Shown here in pieces: positions 27,379 through 37,390 of a stretch of 58,146 bases of DNA. The stretch's first letter is position 1. Each line of letters opens with the position of its first letter. A model generated the notes under the pieces. That model was given only the letters and a program-made list of their open reading frames with translations, made no database searches and had not been told where the DNA came from. Source of the stretch: Calothrix anomala FACHB-343 (GTDB taxonomy: Bacteria; Cyanobacteriota; Cyanobacteriia; Cyanobacteriales; Nostocaceae); the NCBI RefSeq assembly GCF_014696435.1, contig NZ_JACJQG010000066.1:1-58146 (forward strand), in the 5' to 3' direction. The position numbers and the translations under genes are program-made.

Positions 27379-30159
27379 TTAAAGCCAATTACCGATCGCA
27401 ATTGTAGCAGCCCAATAAGCCGGATGCTCATATAGGGGATTTAAACCCTGTTTTTTTGCATCAATCATTCTGATTTGGGCTGTTTGTAATGCTTGGGCAA
27501 TAGTCATACCAGCATTGCGGTAGTTGGTGTAAAATGCTTTCACTAGTTCTGATGTGGATTGATCGTTGACATTCCATAAAGAAGCGATCGCACTTTTTAC
27601 CCCTACTTGTAAGGCTACTCCTGCTAATCCTAGTGTAGCTCGGTCGTCGCCAACTGCGGTTTGACAGGCTGTTAATGCTAAAAGTTCGACGCTATCGGGT
27701 TTACTGTTGAGGTTGCGCAGAGCAGTTTCTAATTGACTGATGGTCAGTTTTTTGTTGTTACCTGTGACTATAAAGGTATCTTCGGGAATGATACCAAATT
27801 GCGCGTGACTGGCGATGTGAACAATTGGATATGTACTTTTTTCGAGTGTTTGTTGAAACTTCTCCGGAACAAAATTTTCATTAACTAAAGGTTGGCTTTG
27901 CGGAAAGATATTTTGTATGGTGCTGATTTCATCGTTTACAGCAGTTAGTTTCGCAAAGGTTTTACCTTCTATTGTTGCTGTTTCGGTGACACCCAAAATT
28001 AATGCTTTTTGGAGACTGCGATCGCGTAACTTGGGCGTTGTTAGTCGTAAACTGGGAGTTGTAGCTACTGCATAGGTTTGGACTAAATATTGTTTGTTTT
28101 CTCTGTTATAAAGTGCAGCCATTGGTACGCTGCGCAAAAATCCATCCTGAATAAATACCAAAGTTGTCACTTTATTTAGTTCCAGATCCGCCACAAAGGG
28201 GCGAATTATCCAATCATAAAGCTGTGCGGCAATTGTTGGATCGTAATTAATATCTTCTTTTCTTAATAATCCTTGGCGAAATTCAGCGATTTTTTGTTGT
28301 AGAGTAGCACTGCTTACTATTTTATCCGTACCTGGTTGATTGGGGTCTTTAATCCAGTTAAATTTGGTTGGACGATCGGGTAATTGTAATAATATGCCAG
28401 TTTTATCTTCTAAAATTATCGAACTTAAAAATGCTGTATTTTTAAAAGCTGCACTATTTTCCTGTAACAGTTCTCCTACTTGTTGAGGATTTAACCCGCT
28501 TAAAATGCAATCATTGCCAAAATAATTTTGTAATTCAGCTAATTTTAAAGCATCAACAGTTTTCACGACTGCGGATAATTCATTGGCGCGCTTTTCGTCT
28601 GCTATTGCCCCAACTCCTAGCAATTCTAGCCGCGATTGTGCTAATTTCTGATATAAAGGACGAACAACATCACGAAAATCAAATTGTACATCCCGTTCGG
28701 CTGTTAACAAATCCTCGCGGATATCTTCTAGAATATCAAATGCCCGTTGATAAGCCTCGATCGCCGCTTCTGAATTATCTAGTTTATCGAAAATTCTCCC
28801 AGCTTGCCACTCCCACAAATATAAGCTATCTTTAGCGTTTAATTTATTATCTGCGGCAATGATTGCTGCTTGAGTATATTTTAAGGCTGTCTTTAGTTTA
28901 GTTTTATCTAATGTTTTGGCATTATTAGCTTGACATTCCCAATAATGTCCTGAAGCACCGTTAGCATAGGAAATTAGGCGATTATCTTGTAAATTTTCGC
29001 TCGCTAATACAGATTTTTTGAGTAAATCTACTACAATTTCATCGGCTAAAAAGCGCTGAGGACAAGCAGTAAAAAGAGTAGTTCCTTGACTATCGCGCTG
29101 TAAATAAGCGAGTTCAATTCCGCCATAAACTTTAGTATTCGAATCCGGTACAGTTTCTAAAACTTGCAAAGCTGCTGTGACATTTTGATTAAATTCATCA
29201 TCTTGCAAGACTTTATTTTGATTGCTTTGGGAACCCAACTGAATTAAATTTAATAATCCCCTTATTTCTCCGATAAATTGTTGGCGATCGCGGGCATTTT
29301 TTACACTTGCTTGAAAATATTCTTTGGCTTGATGATAATCGCTAATAGATTGCTGTGCTAATTCTTTTTCTTTGCTAATAATTCCGGCTTTCTTAGCAGA
29401 ATCGGCTTGTAAATCTCGCAATTGAGCGCGACTATTATAAACATTACCCAAACTATTTAAAATTAAAAAATCTTCAGGAGCAATTTTTTGTCCGGCTTGT
29501 AAATATTTAATTGCTTGCTCATAATTTCCCGTCAGACGATATGCTTCACCAAGAATCCCCAAAGCTGCTACCTGCGCAATTTTATCATTATATTTACTAG
29601 CAATTTGGCTAGCACTTTCAGGAATACAGCTAATTTCCTGATTTTTGGGTTTTTCGTAGCTTGGTAATTTCTCTATTAGATTGCCACATAACAGCGCGAT
29701 CGCTTTGCGAGGCTGTCCCAAATTGTTGTAAACTTGAGCAAGTTCCGACTTCATCCGCCCGACTTGCTGTATATTTTCTACTCTACCATAGTCTTGAATT
29801 GCAGCTGTGAAGGATGCGATCGCCGCCGCATTTTCTCCTATTTGTTGATAAGCCCGCCCTAAATTTTCCTGAATTACCGCCGTAACTGTGGGATTGTTTT
29901 TATCTTCATTAATTGCTTGTTTCCAACTTTCAATTGCTTTGGTAAAATTCCCCCCATGATATGCTTTAATTCCTTGTTCAACCAATAAATTTACATTGGG
30001 AGTTTGTGCTGCTACCAGTTGTCCCCAAAGTAAACAAATAACTAGGGATAATAAAAATAATCCTTTATTTAATCGCTGTCGATGTAATTTCAGTTTCGGC
30101 TGGATGCAAAAATCAATTATCCCTGGAAATAACTGAGAAAACTTATGCAATATCTGCAT
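27379..30159 (-). CDS. Exported TPR-CHAT protein (caspase-like protease domain)
   Basis: A 926-residue protein. A signal-like hydrophobic segment (LFLLSLVICLLWGQLVAAQ, about residues 33-51) is followed by TPR repeats (about 55-300 and again about 440-500; for example YEQAIKYLQAGQKIAPEDFLILNSLGNVY). The C-terminal CHAT domain (about 620-926) has the caspase-like dyad His785 (HIASHAQFG) and Cys832 (ALTACQTAVGDD). CHAT proteases belong to clan CD and cleave partner proteins; here export and TPRs suggest a periplasmic or surface role. It lies convergent to DUF928 and divergent from the small secreted gene and TpsB, a neighbourhood shared with TPS exoproteins. Its substrate is unknown. Confidence 0.9.
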   Translation of the reverse strand: MQILHKFSQLFPGIIDFCIQPKLKLHRQRLNKGLFLLSLVICLLWGQLVAAQTPNVNLLVEQGIKAYHGGNFTKAIESWKQAINEDKNNPTVTAVIQENLGRAYQQIGENAAAIASFTAAIQDYGRVENIQQVGRMKSELAQVYNNLGQPRKAIALLCGNLIEKLPSYEKPKNQEISCIPESASQIASKYNDKIAQVAALGILGEAYRLTGNYEQAIKYLQAGQKIAPEDFLILNSLGNVYNSRAQLRDLQADSAKKAGIISKEKELAQQSISDYHQAKEYFQASVKNARDRQQFIGEIRGLLNLIQLGSQSNQNKVLQDDEFNQNVTAALQVLETVPDSNTKVYGGIELAYLQRDSQGTTLFTACPQRFLADEIVVDLLKKSVLASENLQDNRLISYANGASGHYWECQANNAKTLDKTKLKTALKYTQAAIIAADNKLNAKDSLYLWEWQAGRIFDKLDNSEAAIEAYQRAFDILEDIREDLLTAERDVQFDFRDVVRPLYQKLAQSRLELLGVGAIADEKRANELSAVVKTVDALKLAELQNYFGNDCILSGLNPQQVGELLQENSAAFKNTAFLSSIILEDKTGILLQLPDRPTKFNWIKDPNQPGTDKIVSSATLQQKIAEFRQGLLRKEDINYDPTIAAQLYDWIIRPFVADLELNKVTTLVFIQDGFLRSVPMAALYNRENKQYLVQTYAVATTPSLRLTTPKLRDRSLQKALILGVTETATIEGKTFAKLTAVNDEISTIQNIFPQSQPLVNENFVPEKFQQTLEKSTYPIVHIASHAQFGIIPEDTFIVTGNNKKLTISQLETALRNLNSKPDSVELLALTACQTAVGDDRATLGLAGVALQVGVKSAIASLWNVNDQSTSELVKAFYTNYRNAGMTIAQALQTAQIRMIDAKKQGLNPLYEHPAYWAATIAIGNWL

Positions 30160-30443
30160 ATAGCACCTGACAGAGAGTATAATTTTCTAATGTTTGTTAT
30201 TTAAGTTACCAGAAATCAACGATAAAAACTGCAATTTACCAAATTTTGCAGAAAACTGCAATCTGAGAATCAGAAATCTGCAACTATCTATACATAAATG
30301 GTGAATGCATTTTCAATTTTTGTCGCGTAATCTGAGTATTAAAGTCAAGGTTAATAAATTACAGCCACAAAACAAGTCAATTTATCAACAATGACTGCTG
30401 CATGTTTTCTAAATTATAGCTAAATTCAAGTGAGAGGTTAACT
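30160..30443. other. Divergent promoter region, CHAT gene and small secreted gene
   Basis: These 284 bases separate divergent genes. They are AT-rich; I see no repeat of note. A GAGAGG ribosome site lies at 30432-30437, just before the plus-strand ATG. Confidence 0.3.
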
Positions 30444-30806
30444 ATGTTGTCTCAATTTCTGCGCAATACCTTAATCGCTGCCACTTTTACTTTACCATTC
30501 TTCCCCTTCCCTAACCAAACTGCCCTCGCCGGAGATAGACGCGATTTCATCGTTTACAACAATAACGAATTAGAAATTACTAGATTATATGTATCTTCAC
30601 AACTATCTGAATATTGGGGACGGAATATTCTAGACTCCGATATTGTCAGTGGAACCTATGAAAGCGTGACATTTAACAATAACAGCAATCAGTGCGTCTA
30701 TGATATCAAAGCTATTTATAGCGATGGTAGTTATGATGTTGGGCGGACTAATCTTTGCGATACATATACAGTAACTTTCTATGGTCACGGAGGCGACCAT
30801 AAATAG
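30444..30806 (+). CDS. Small exported protein of unknown function
   Basis: A 120-residue protein with a clear signal peptide (LIAATFTLPFFPFPNQTALA, cleavage near residue 29). The mature part (about 90 residues) is rich in beta strand and Asn/Tyr: FIVYNNNELEITRLYVSS, a YWGRNIL turn, and a pair of cysteines (CVYDIKAIYSDG and NLCDTYTV) that may form a disulfide. I recognise no named family with certainty; similar small secreted proteins with the YSDGSYDVGRTNLC pattern occur in bacteria. It sits between the CHAT and TpsB genes, so a role in that envelope cluster is possible. Confidence 0.7.
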   Translation: MLSQFLRNTLIAATFTLPFFPFPNQTALAGDRRDFIVYNNNELEITRLYVSSQLSEYWGRNILDSDIVSGTYESVTFNNNSNQCVYDIKAIYSDGSYDVGRTNLCDTYTVTFYGHGGDHK

Positions 30807-31262
30807 TAGTATTGCCAACTTGGAACTTGATGATTTGCATCTTTATGCAATCATCAAGTAGATTATCAGAATATTGTAAAATTTTTATCAAATCGACATA
30901 CATAACATAATACACTTCAGTCAGGTCGAAATCAAATTCAGGCTATGATTGGTCATTAGTAAATTATTTTTATGGTGGTAAATGCCGCACTATAAGCTGT
31001 TGTTTATTTAATTTGTGTATTAGACGCGGGCAAGATGCCCGCACTACAATAATTTTGCGTTTTCGTGTTACACAATTTAGCTGCACATCAGCTTATCTAG
31101 GTTTTGTACTTATATGGCAAAAATTAAATAGGAATTTTTTATCTATTTTGTAAAAAGATTGGCAAAATCAAAATGTAATTTAATCGAAATACATATTGAG
31201 CCTTAATTGTCAATTAATATGTCTAATTTTTATAAATATAAATAAATTAATTACATAAAATA
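30807..31262. other. Gene-free region with two hairpins before tpsB
   Basis: At 30825-30859 a 15-bp stem (ACTTGATGATTTGCAT with ATGCAATCATCAAGT, one bulged T, loop CTTT) follows the small secreted gene but lacks a T run. At 31026-31042 is the dispersed cyanobacterial hairpin GCGGGCA-AGA-TGCCCGC followed by ACTACAA. The rest is AT-rich and should carry the tpsB promoter. Confidence 0.5.
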
Positions 31263-32996
31263 ATGGGTGTCTACTGGCGATTGCAAAAGCTTTTTTTCAT
31301 GTTACTTACCTGCATCAGCATAACTCCAATTGCTGTATTTGCTCAATCTACACCACCATCTGGCGTCACAATTCCCCCTAATACACCAGAGAAAGTAGAT
31401 GAAACTATTCCCCTACCATCCCCCACACCAAACCCTGCGTTACCAACACCCCAACAGAATATTCCCATACTTCCATCACCTCCCCAAGAAAATTTACCTA
31501 ACACAACTTTTCCCAGTGACGAAAAATTTTTGGTTAAAGAAATTAGAATTATCGGCGCTACTGTCTTACAAAAAGAGATTAATGAATTAAAACAGCCCTT
31601 AGAAAATCAACAAATTACCTTTGCGCAATTATTGCAACTGCGATCGCAAATTACTAAACTCTATATTGATAACGGCTATATCACCAGTGGCGCATTTATT
31701 CCCAACAATCAAGATATAGCTAGCGGTATCGTGCAAATCCAAGTAGTAGAAGGGGAACTCGAAGATATTGCGATTACAGGGTTGCAAAGATTACAACCAG
31801 GATATGTGCGATCGCGAATTGCTAGATTTGCAGGTACGCCCTTAAACCAAAAAAAATTAGAACAAGCATTACAATTATTACAAATCGATCCCGTAATTGA
31901 ACGAATCAATGCTGAGTTAACCGCCGGAAGTTCCCCAGCTAGCAATATTTTACAGGTGAAAATCACCGAAGCACCAGCATTTCACGCCGGGGTTAGCTTT
32001 AGCAATAACCAATCACCTAGCGTCGGTTCCGAACAAGGTAGTATTTTTATTGCCCATGATAATTTATTGGGGTTTGGCGATCAATTCAATGCTGAATATG
32101 CGCTGACGGAAGGTTTAGATACTTTCAATATTAGTTACGCCATTCCCTTTAACGCTTTAGATGGGACTTTGGGTATCCGCTACAGTAACAGTGGTAGCAG
32201 AATTATTGACAGCGAATTTCGCGATTTAGATATTCGTAGCGAGGCGCAAACCCTAGCTGTGAATATCCGTCAACCTCTCATCCGCACTCCTAACAGCGAA
32301 TTTGCTCTCGGTTTAGCTTTAGATTTACGCCGCAGTCAAACCTATATACTTAATGATATTCCCTTTTCCTTTACCGAAGGCCCGGAAGATGGGAGATCCA
32401 GAGTTACAGTCATTCGCTTTTCGCAAGACTGGCTACAACGTAATCCTAACAGTGTTTTAGCCGCGCGATCGCAATTTAGTTTTGGCATTGATGCATTTAA
32501 TTCCACAGTTAATAATAGCGGTACAGATGGGCGTTTTTTCGCCTGGATCGGACAATTTCAATGGGTACAACGTTTATCACCCCGCATCTTAATGCTGACA
32601 AAAATTAACGCCCAACTCACCCCCGATTCCCTACTTTCCCTAGAAAAACTTAGCCTTGGAGGTGCAGATACAGTACGCGGTTATCGTCAAAATCAACTTG
32701 TCGCTGACAATGGCGTAGCAGGAGGGATAGAAGTCCGAATTCCCCTAGCAGCTAATGTAGAAACGCTACAGTTAATTCCATTTTTTGATATTGGCACAGT
32801 TTGGAACAATCGCGCTAGCAACCCCGATCCTCAAACCATTGCTAGTGTAGGATTAGGTATAAATTGGCAACCTGTTAGGGGTTTAGTATTACGTGCCGAC
32901 TATGGTATACCATTGATTGAAAAGAGCGATCGCGGTACTTCTTTACAAGATAATGGCTTTAATTTTTCCCTGCGCTATCAACCGATTTCATGGTGA
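31263..32996 (+). CDS. TpsB outer-membrane transporter (ShlB/FhaC/HecB family)
   Basis: A 577-residue two-partner-secretion pore. Signal peptide (LFFMLLTCISITPIAVFA), then a Pro-rich linker (residues about 30-80), then POTRA motifs (FLVKEIRIIGATVL, VQIQVVEGELEDIAITG, LNQKKLEQALQLLQIDPVIERI) and a 16-strand beta barrel (about 230-577) ending in an aromatic strand, FNFSLRYQPISW. A conserved barrel motif FGDQFNAEYALTEG matches the ShlB family. It exports a TpsA partner through the outer membrane; the obvious partner is the 1364-residue protein convergent to it (151 bases apart). A second, divergent TpsB is at 41402-43477. Confidence 0.9.
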   Translation: MGVYWRLQKLFFMLLTCISITPIAVFAQSTPPSGVTIPPNTPEKVDETIPLPSPTPNPALPTPQQNIPILPSPPQENLPNTTFPSDEKFLVKEIRIIGATVLQKEINELKQPLENQQITFAQLLQLRSQITKLYIDNGYITSGAFIPNNQDIASGIVQIQVVEGELEDIAITGLQRLQPGYVRSRIARFAGTPLNQKKLEQALQLLQIDPVIERINAELTAGSSPASNILQVKITEAPAFHAGVSFSNNQSPSVGSEQGSIFIAHDNLLGFGDQFNAEYALTEGLDTFNISYAIPFNALDGTLGIRYSNSGSRIIDSEFRDLDIRSEAQTLAVNIRQPLIRTPNSEFALGLALDLRRSQTYILNDIPFSFTEGPEDGRSRVTVIRFSQDWLQRNPNSVLAARSQFSFGIDAFNSTVNNSGTDGRFFAWIGQFQWVQRLSPRILMLTKINAQLTPDSLLSLEKLSLGGADTVRGYRQNQLVADNGVAGGIEVRIPLAANVETLQLIPFFDIGTVWNNRASNPDPQTIASVGLGINWQPVRGLVLRADYGIPLIEKSDRGTSLQDNGFNFSLRYQPISW

Positions 32997-33009
32997 TAGC
33001 TCAGTAACC

Positions 33010-33146
33010 ACAGTCAAGAGTCAATAGTCAATAGTCAATAGTCAATAGTCAACAGTCAGTAGGGGCGGGTTTATTGAGAATTATCGTTGATCAGTGTGAA
33101 TATTTGTGAACCCGCCCGTATAACAGTCAACAGTCAACAGTCAACC
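33010..33146. repeat. STRR heptamers around an inverted copy of the 61-bp element (33060-33120)
   Basis: AGTCAAT/AGTCAAC heptamers at 33010-33059 and 33120-33146 flank the unit TAGGGGCGGGTT...AACCCGCCCGTA. It is the reverse complement of the unit at 23241-23301. The arrangement, element inside heptamers, is the same in both places. Confidence 0.75.
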
Positions 33147-33147
33147 A

Positions 33148-36100
33148 TCAAGAACATTCTCGACTTAATAACAACTTACCATTATTTAAACGATAAAAAC
33201 CTTGCGCTTCAATAATCGGATCGCCTTTTTTCCAAGGACGCGCTGTAGTAGCGATACTTCTTACCTCACCAGTGGTATAGTTAGAAATCAAAACCCCAGG
33301 ACGATTAGCAGGTAAAGCACCAGAACCTGTAATGATAAACGAATTTTCTTGTCGCTGATTACTGCGAGCAATACAACTTGACGCAATCAGGGCGTTAGTG
33401 TCAATTAAGTTAGGGGATAATTCCGTCAGGCTATTTTGAATCGAACTATTATCAGGGGAATTAACATCAACAGTTCCCGATAAACCAACACCAGAAGTCG
33501 CTGTAATAAATTGAGAAACATCGCTAGGTTGAGAACCAACAAATACACCTTCAGCATTAACTATTACTCGACCACCGCGAGAATTGTCTGAGTTAGCACT
33601 GATGCGGCTATTTTCTACCGCAACTAAGAATTTTGTATCTATATTAATATTACCACCAATGACATTTTCGCCTGTGGCATTAGTAGTAATGCTGCTACCT
33701 TGACGTAGGGTTAAATTTTGCGTGTTGAGGTTAATTGTTGCTTGTTCGCGCTTGGGGTCTTTATTGGGACTGCGTGTATTAGCATTGAGAGCAGCTTGAT
33801 TATCTAAGCGGATAGTATCAGCATTGATAGTCATAATTCCTGCATTACCTATTCCTCTTGCATTGACCAATACTTCTGCACCATTATTTACTAGTAATTG
33901 AGGAGTGTTAATCCTCATATCTCCTGCATTACCTCTTGAGTTGGGTTCAGCAGAAGCTAACAAGCCACTAGGAAAACGACCATCAGCAGACCTACCAATC
34001 AATTCAATTTGACCTGAAGCATTAACAGTTAAATTTCCAGCTTTTCCAGCACCAAATGTACCAGTAAATATCTGTGCCCCATCTCCTATAAGTAAATTTT
34101 GGGTATCAACCTGCAAATTTCCTGCATCACCAGTTGACCCAGCATAAGCAGAAGCACTCAAACCACTTAAAAAACGACCATCAATAGATGTACCAGTTAG
34201 TTCCACGCTATTAGCAGCATTGACAGTCAAATTACCGCCTTTACCTGCACCAAATGTAGCAGTGCTAACTGCTGCCCCATTTCGCACAATTAAATCTTGG
34301 GTGGTAATCGTCAATTTTCCCGCATCGCCTGTTGAGCCTTGGTTAGTGGAAGCACCCAAACCACTAGAAAAACTACCATCAGCAGAGGTACCAATTAGTT
34401 CTACCTTACCAGAAGCGTTTACAGCCAAATTACCTGCTTTACCTCTACCAGATGTTGCCGCACTTATCTGCGCCCCATCTTGTACAAATAAATCTTGGAC
34501 GTTAATTGTCAAATCTCCCGCATCCCCAGTTGAACCTGCAAGAGCAGAAGTCGATAAAACAGTGGGAACACTACCATCTGGGGATGTGCCAATCAGTTCT
34601 ACTTTACCTGTGACATTAACAGTTAAATTTCCCCCTTTACCCCGATCAAATGTAGCTGCATCCACTTGTCCGCCATCGCGCACAAGTAAATTTTGGGCGT
34701 TAATCGTTAAGTCTCCCGCGTTTCCTGTTAAGCCTTGGGTACTCAATCTACTATTAAAAAGTACATTAGCAGACGCGCCAATTATTTCTACGCTACCGCT
34801 TGCATTGACTGTCAAATTTCCTCCATTGCCTGCACCAAATGTAGCAGTGCTAACCTGTGCCCCATCTCGTACAAATAAATCTTGAGTTTCAATAGTCAAA
34901 TTTCCTGCATTTCCACTTGAGCCTGTCTGAGCAGAAGTACCCAAGGCGCTAATAGTTTGACTATTCTTAGAGATACCAATCAGTTCTACTTTATTTGAGG
35001 CATTTACAAATAAATTACCTCCCTTACCTGCACCAAATGTAGCAGTGCTAACCTGTGCCCCATCTCGCACAAGTAAATCTGGGGTGGTAATCGTCAAATC
35101 TCCTGCATTGCCAGTTGAACCTGTTTCCGCAGCAGCAGCCAAAGCACTAAAAAAACGATCGTCAGCAGAAGAACCAATGAGTTTCACGCTACGGTCAGCA
35201 TTCACAGTCAAATTTCCTCCATTACCTTTACCAAAGGTAGAAGTAAGTACTCGTCCTCCATCACGAATACTTAAATGACCTGTGTTAATCCTCATACTCC
35301 CTGCATCCCCAGACCCTATAGTACTAGTAGAGATAGCGCTGAGTTTATTAGGTGAGTTACCTACAACTTCTACTGAGTCTTTGGCATTTATTGTCAAATC
35401 TCCTCCACGACTACGACTTATAGTAGTAATATCTCCACCATCGTTAATGCTCAATCGTTGCGTATTAATAGTTAATTCTCCACTCTTACCAGTACCAAAA
35501 GCGCTGGTTGATAGTATACTTCCTATGATACTTCTGTCTCCGGTTTGGGGGTCGATAAATGTTGCTATACCGCTCAAAGTAACGGAATCTGAAGCATTAA
35601 CTAATAAATTTCCGCTATTACCAAGTCCTGCCGATTGCGTACCGATGTTGCCACCGTTAGTAAGTGTAAGCGATCGCGTTTCAAGCTGAATATTTCCAGC
35701 ATCACCTTGACCATTACTAGAAGATAAAATTAAAGCAAGACCATTTAATAAAATTGAGTCATCAGCGAAAATATGAATATTACCACCCCTTCCCTCATCA
35801 AGATTTAAAGAGCTAATTAAGGTATTGCTACCATCAAGTTTGAGGGTTCTTGTTTTGATTTCAATATCACCGCTAGGCAGATCGTTAACCTGACCAAAAC
35901 CAGATGCAGTAGAAGCACTGGAAATATTACTGCCACTATTAAGTGAAATAGATTCTTGAGCTTTTAAGGTTATCTTTCCACCTTGCCCTTGTCCAATATT
36001 GCCAGAATTAATTGCAGATTGATTAGTTAAATTAATGTTTCCAGTTGTGATTGTAATATCGCCAGATTTACCTATCGGATTGAAAATTCCACTAGTATTA

Positions 36101-37242
36101 ATAAAACTACCGTTATCAAGGCTGACATCATCCTTTAAATTTAAAATAATATTGCCCCGACTTCTCGGCCCATTACTATTAATTATGCTTTGATTTGTGA
36201 GTCTAATCGATTGGGCATTAATTACAATATTTCCTGTATCACCCAAAGAGTTTTCCGAACCCTGACTTGCAATACTACTAAGATTATCCAGCGTGATATG
36301 GCCAGTTGCATTAACTACTACATCTCCCGCAGCAATACCTGGTTGACCTTCGCCAGGTTGAAGTAATGAACTAATAAAACTATTCCCAGAAAGACTAATA
36401 TCATCAGCATTAACTGTAATTGCACCCCCTCCACTTGTCAAAGCAAAGGCGTTATTTTGCAGGAAAATATTTGCTTTTGGTAAGCCATCTGGAAAGGCTA
36501 ACTGCATTTGATTACCGCTATTAATTAACTCAACATTTCCTGTTCCTGCAACTGCACCCAATTCCAAACGATTTCCTAACGAACCTGCAATACCACCATC
36601 AAATGTAATATTTCCACCTATTAAGTAAAAACTGCCCAGTGTGAAAATTTGACGACTACGGTTGATTATTTCCCCTTGATTAATTTGATTAAATAACAAC
36701 GCCGACGGATTCACCGTTAATAACGGTACAGCTTGGGGATTGGTGGCGCTAAAATTTCCCTGATTAGCAAACTGTATTCCGTTTGCAGTCGTACCGATAA
36801 ATGAACCTTGTACATCTAAACTGGCATTTTCTCCAAACACAATGCCATTGGGATTAATTAAATATAAATTTGGCTGAGAATTACCAAATGTACCCAGCCT
36901 TCCCAAAATTTCTGAAGGGTTATTACCTGTCACCCTTGTTAAGATATTTTGAATATCTGCATTAGGACTGAAGAAATATGCTTCTCGTCCCGCACTGATA
37001 TTAAATTCACCAAAACTGTGAAATAGATTAATTTGGCGAATAGCACCACCTGTAATCACTTCCCTTGCTTGTCCGCCAAAGTTACTAATTACTTGCGATG
37101 CCTCAGTACCAAGGGTGTTATCGGGGACAATATTACTTTGTTGCGCCTGGGCTTTTGCTGTCAAGAGACTAATACTTAACCAGCCAATTAACCCTGCCAA
37201 TCCGAACTGCAAACACTTGTGTAATCCGTAGTTTCTTGTCAT
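33148..37242 (-). CDS. TpsA filamentous haemagglutinin-like exoprotein
   Basis: A 1364-residue secreted protein. Signal peptide (CLQFGLAGLIGWLSISLLTAKAQA), then the TPS secretion domain (about 35-270) with INLFHSFGEFNISAGREAYF, the NPNGI motif (LINPNGIVFGENASLDVQG), and a right-handed beta-helix built of GGxITVxA/LxNGAxIxT-type strands. Residues about 655-1120 contain at least six near-identical 63-66-residue repeats (VRDGAQVSTATFGAGKGGNL...). The C-terminus has two Cys and no membrane anchor. TpsA proteins are adhesins, haemolysins or contact toxins; no toxin domain is visible, so adhesion or surface-layer function is likelier. The TpsB at 31263-32996 is the natural exporter. Confidence 0.92.
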   Translation of the reverse strand: MTRNYGLHKCLQFGLAGLIGWLSISLLTAKAQAQQSNIVPDNTLGTEASQVISNFGGQAREVITGGAIRQINLFHSFGEFNISAGREAYFFSPNADIQNILTRVTGNNPSEILGRLGTFGNSQPNLYLINPNGIVFGENASLDVQGSFIGTTANGIQFANQGNFSATNPQAVPLLTVNPSALLFNQINQGEIINRSRQIFTLGSFYLIGGNITFDGGIAGSLGNRLELGAVAGTGNVELINSGNQMQLAFPDGLPKANIFLQNNAFALTSGGGAITVNADDISLSGNSFISSLLQPGEGQPGIAAGDVVVNATGHITLDNLSSIASQGSENSLGDTGNIVINAQSIRLTNQSIINSNGPRSRGNIILNLKDDVSLDNGSFINTSGIFNPIGKSGDITITTGNINLTNQSAINSGNIGQGQGGKITLKAQESISLNSGSNISSASTASGFGQVNDLPSGDIEIKTRTLKLDGSNTLISSLNLDEGRGGNIHIFADDSILLNGLALILSSSNGQGDAGNIQLETRSLTLTNGGNIGTQSAGLGNSGNLLVNASDSVTLSGIATFIDPQTGDRSIIGSILSTSAFGTGKSGELTINTQRLSINDGGDITTISRSRGGDLTINAKDSVEVVGNSPNKLSAISTSTIGSGDAGSMRINTGHLSIRDGGRVLTSTFGKGNGGNLTVNADRSVKLIGSSADDRFFSALAAAAETGSTGNAGDLTITTPDLLVRDGAQVSTATFGAGKGGNLFVNASNKVELIGISKNSQTISALGTSAQTGSSGNAGNLTIETQDLFVRDGAQVSTATFGAGNGGNLTVNASGSVEIIGASANVLFNSRLSTQGLTGNAGDLTINAQNLLVRDGGQVDAATFDRGKGGNLTVNVTGKVELIGTSPDGSVPTVLSTSALAGSTGDAGDLTINVQDLFVQDGAQISAATSGRGKAGNLAVNASGKVELIGTSADGSFSSGLGASTNQGSTGDAGKLTITTQDLIVRNGAAVSTATFGAGKGGNLTVNAANSVELTGTSIDGRFLSGLSASAYAGSTGDAGNLQVDTQNLLIGDGAQIFTGTFGAGKAGNLTVNASGQIELIGRSADGRFPSGLLASAEPNSRGNAGDMRINTPQLLVNNGAEVLVNARGIGNAGIMTINADTIRLDNQAALNANTRSPNKDPKREQATINLNTQNLTLRQGSSITTNATGENVIGGNINIDTKFLVAVENSRISANSDNSRGGRVIVNAEGVFVGSQPSDVSQFITATSGVGLSGTVDVNSPDNSSIQNSLTELSPNLIDTNALIASSCIARSNQRQENSFIITGSGALPANRPGVLISNYTTGEVRSIATTARPWKKGDPIIEAQGFYRLNNGKLLLSRECS

Positions 37243-37390
37243 CGGTGGCTGCTATTCATCTTTTCAATCTGAGTATCTAATAAAATTGCCAGTTTTAGCA
37301 ATAATTCCGCTAAATATTTCAAAAAAACTGTAGGTTGGCTTGAAGCTTTGCGAAACCCAACATTTCCCTAGTTTTGTTGGGTTTCTTAAC

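Noticed and set aside
33010-33146. Heptamer arrays considered as CRISPR
   Set aside because: Units are 7 bases without unique spacers; no cas genes nearby.
34220-34885. Long plus-strand open frame (221 codons) and others at 35045-35689 opposite the TpsA gene
   Set aside because: They mirror the TpsA repeats; composition (Pro/Leu/Ser-rich) is what antisense reading of these repeats gives.
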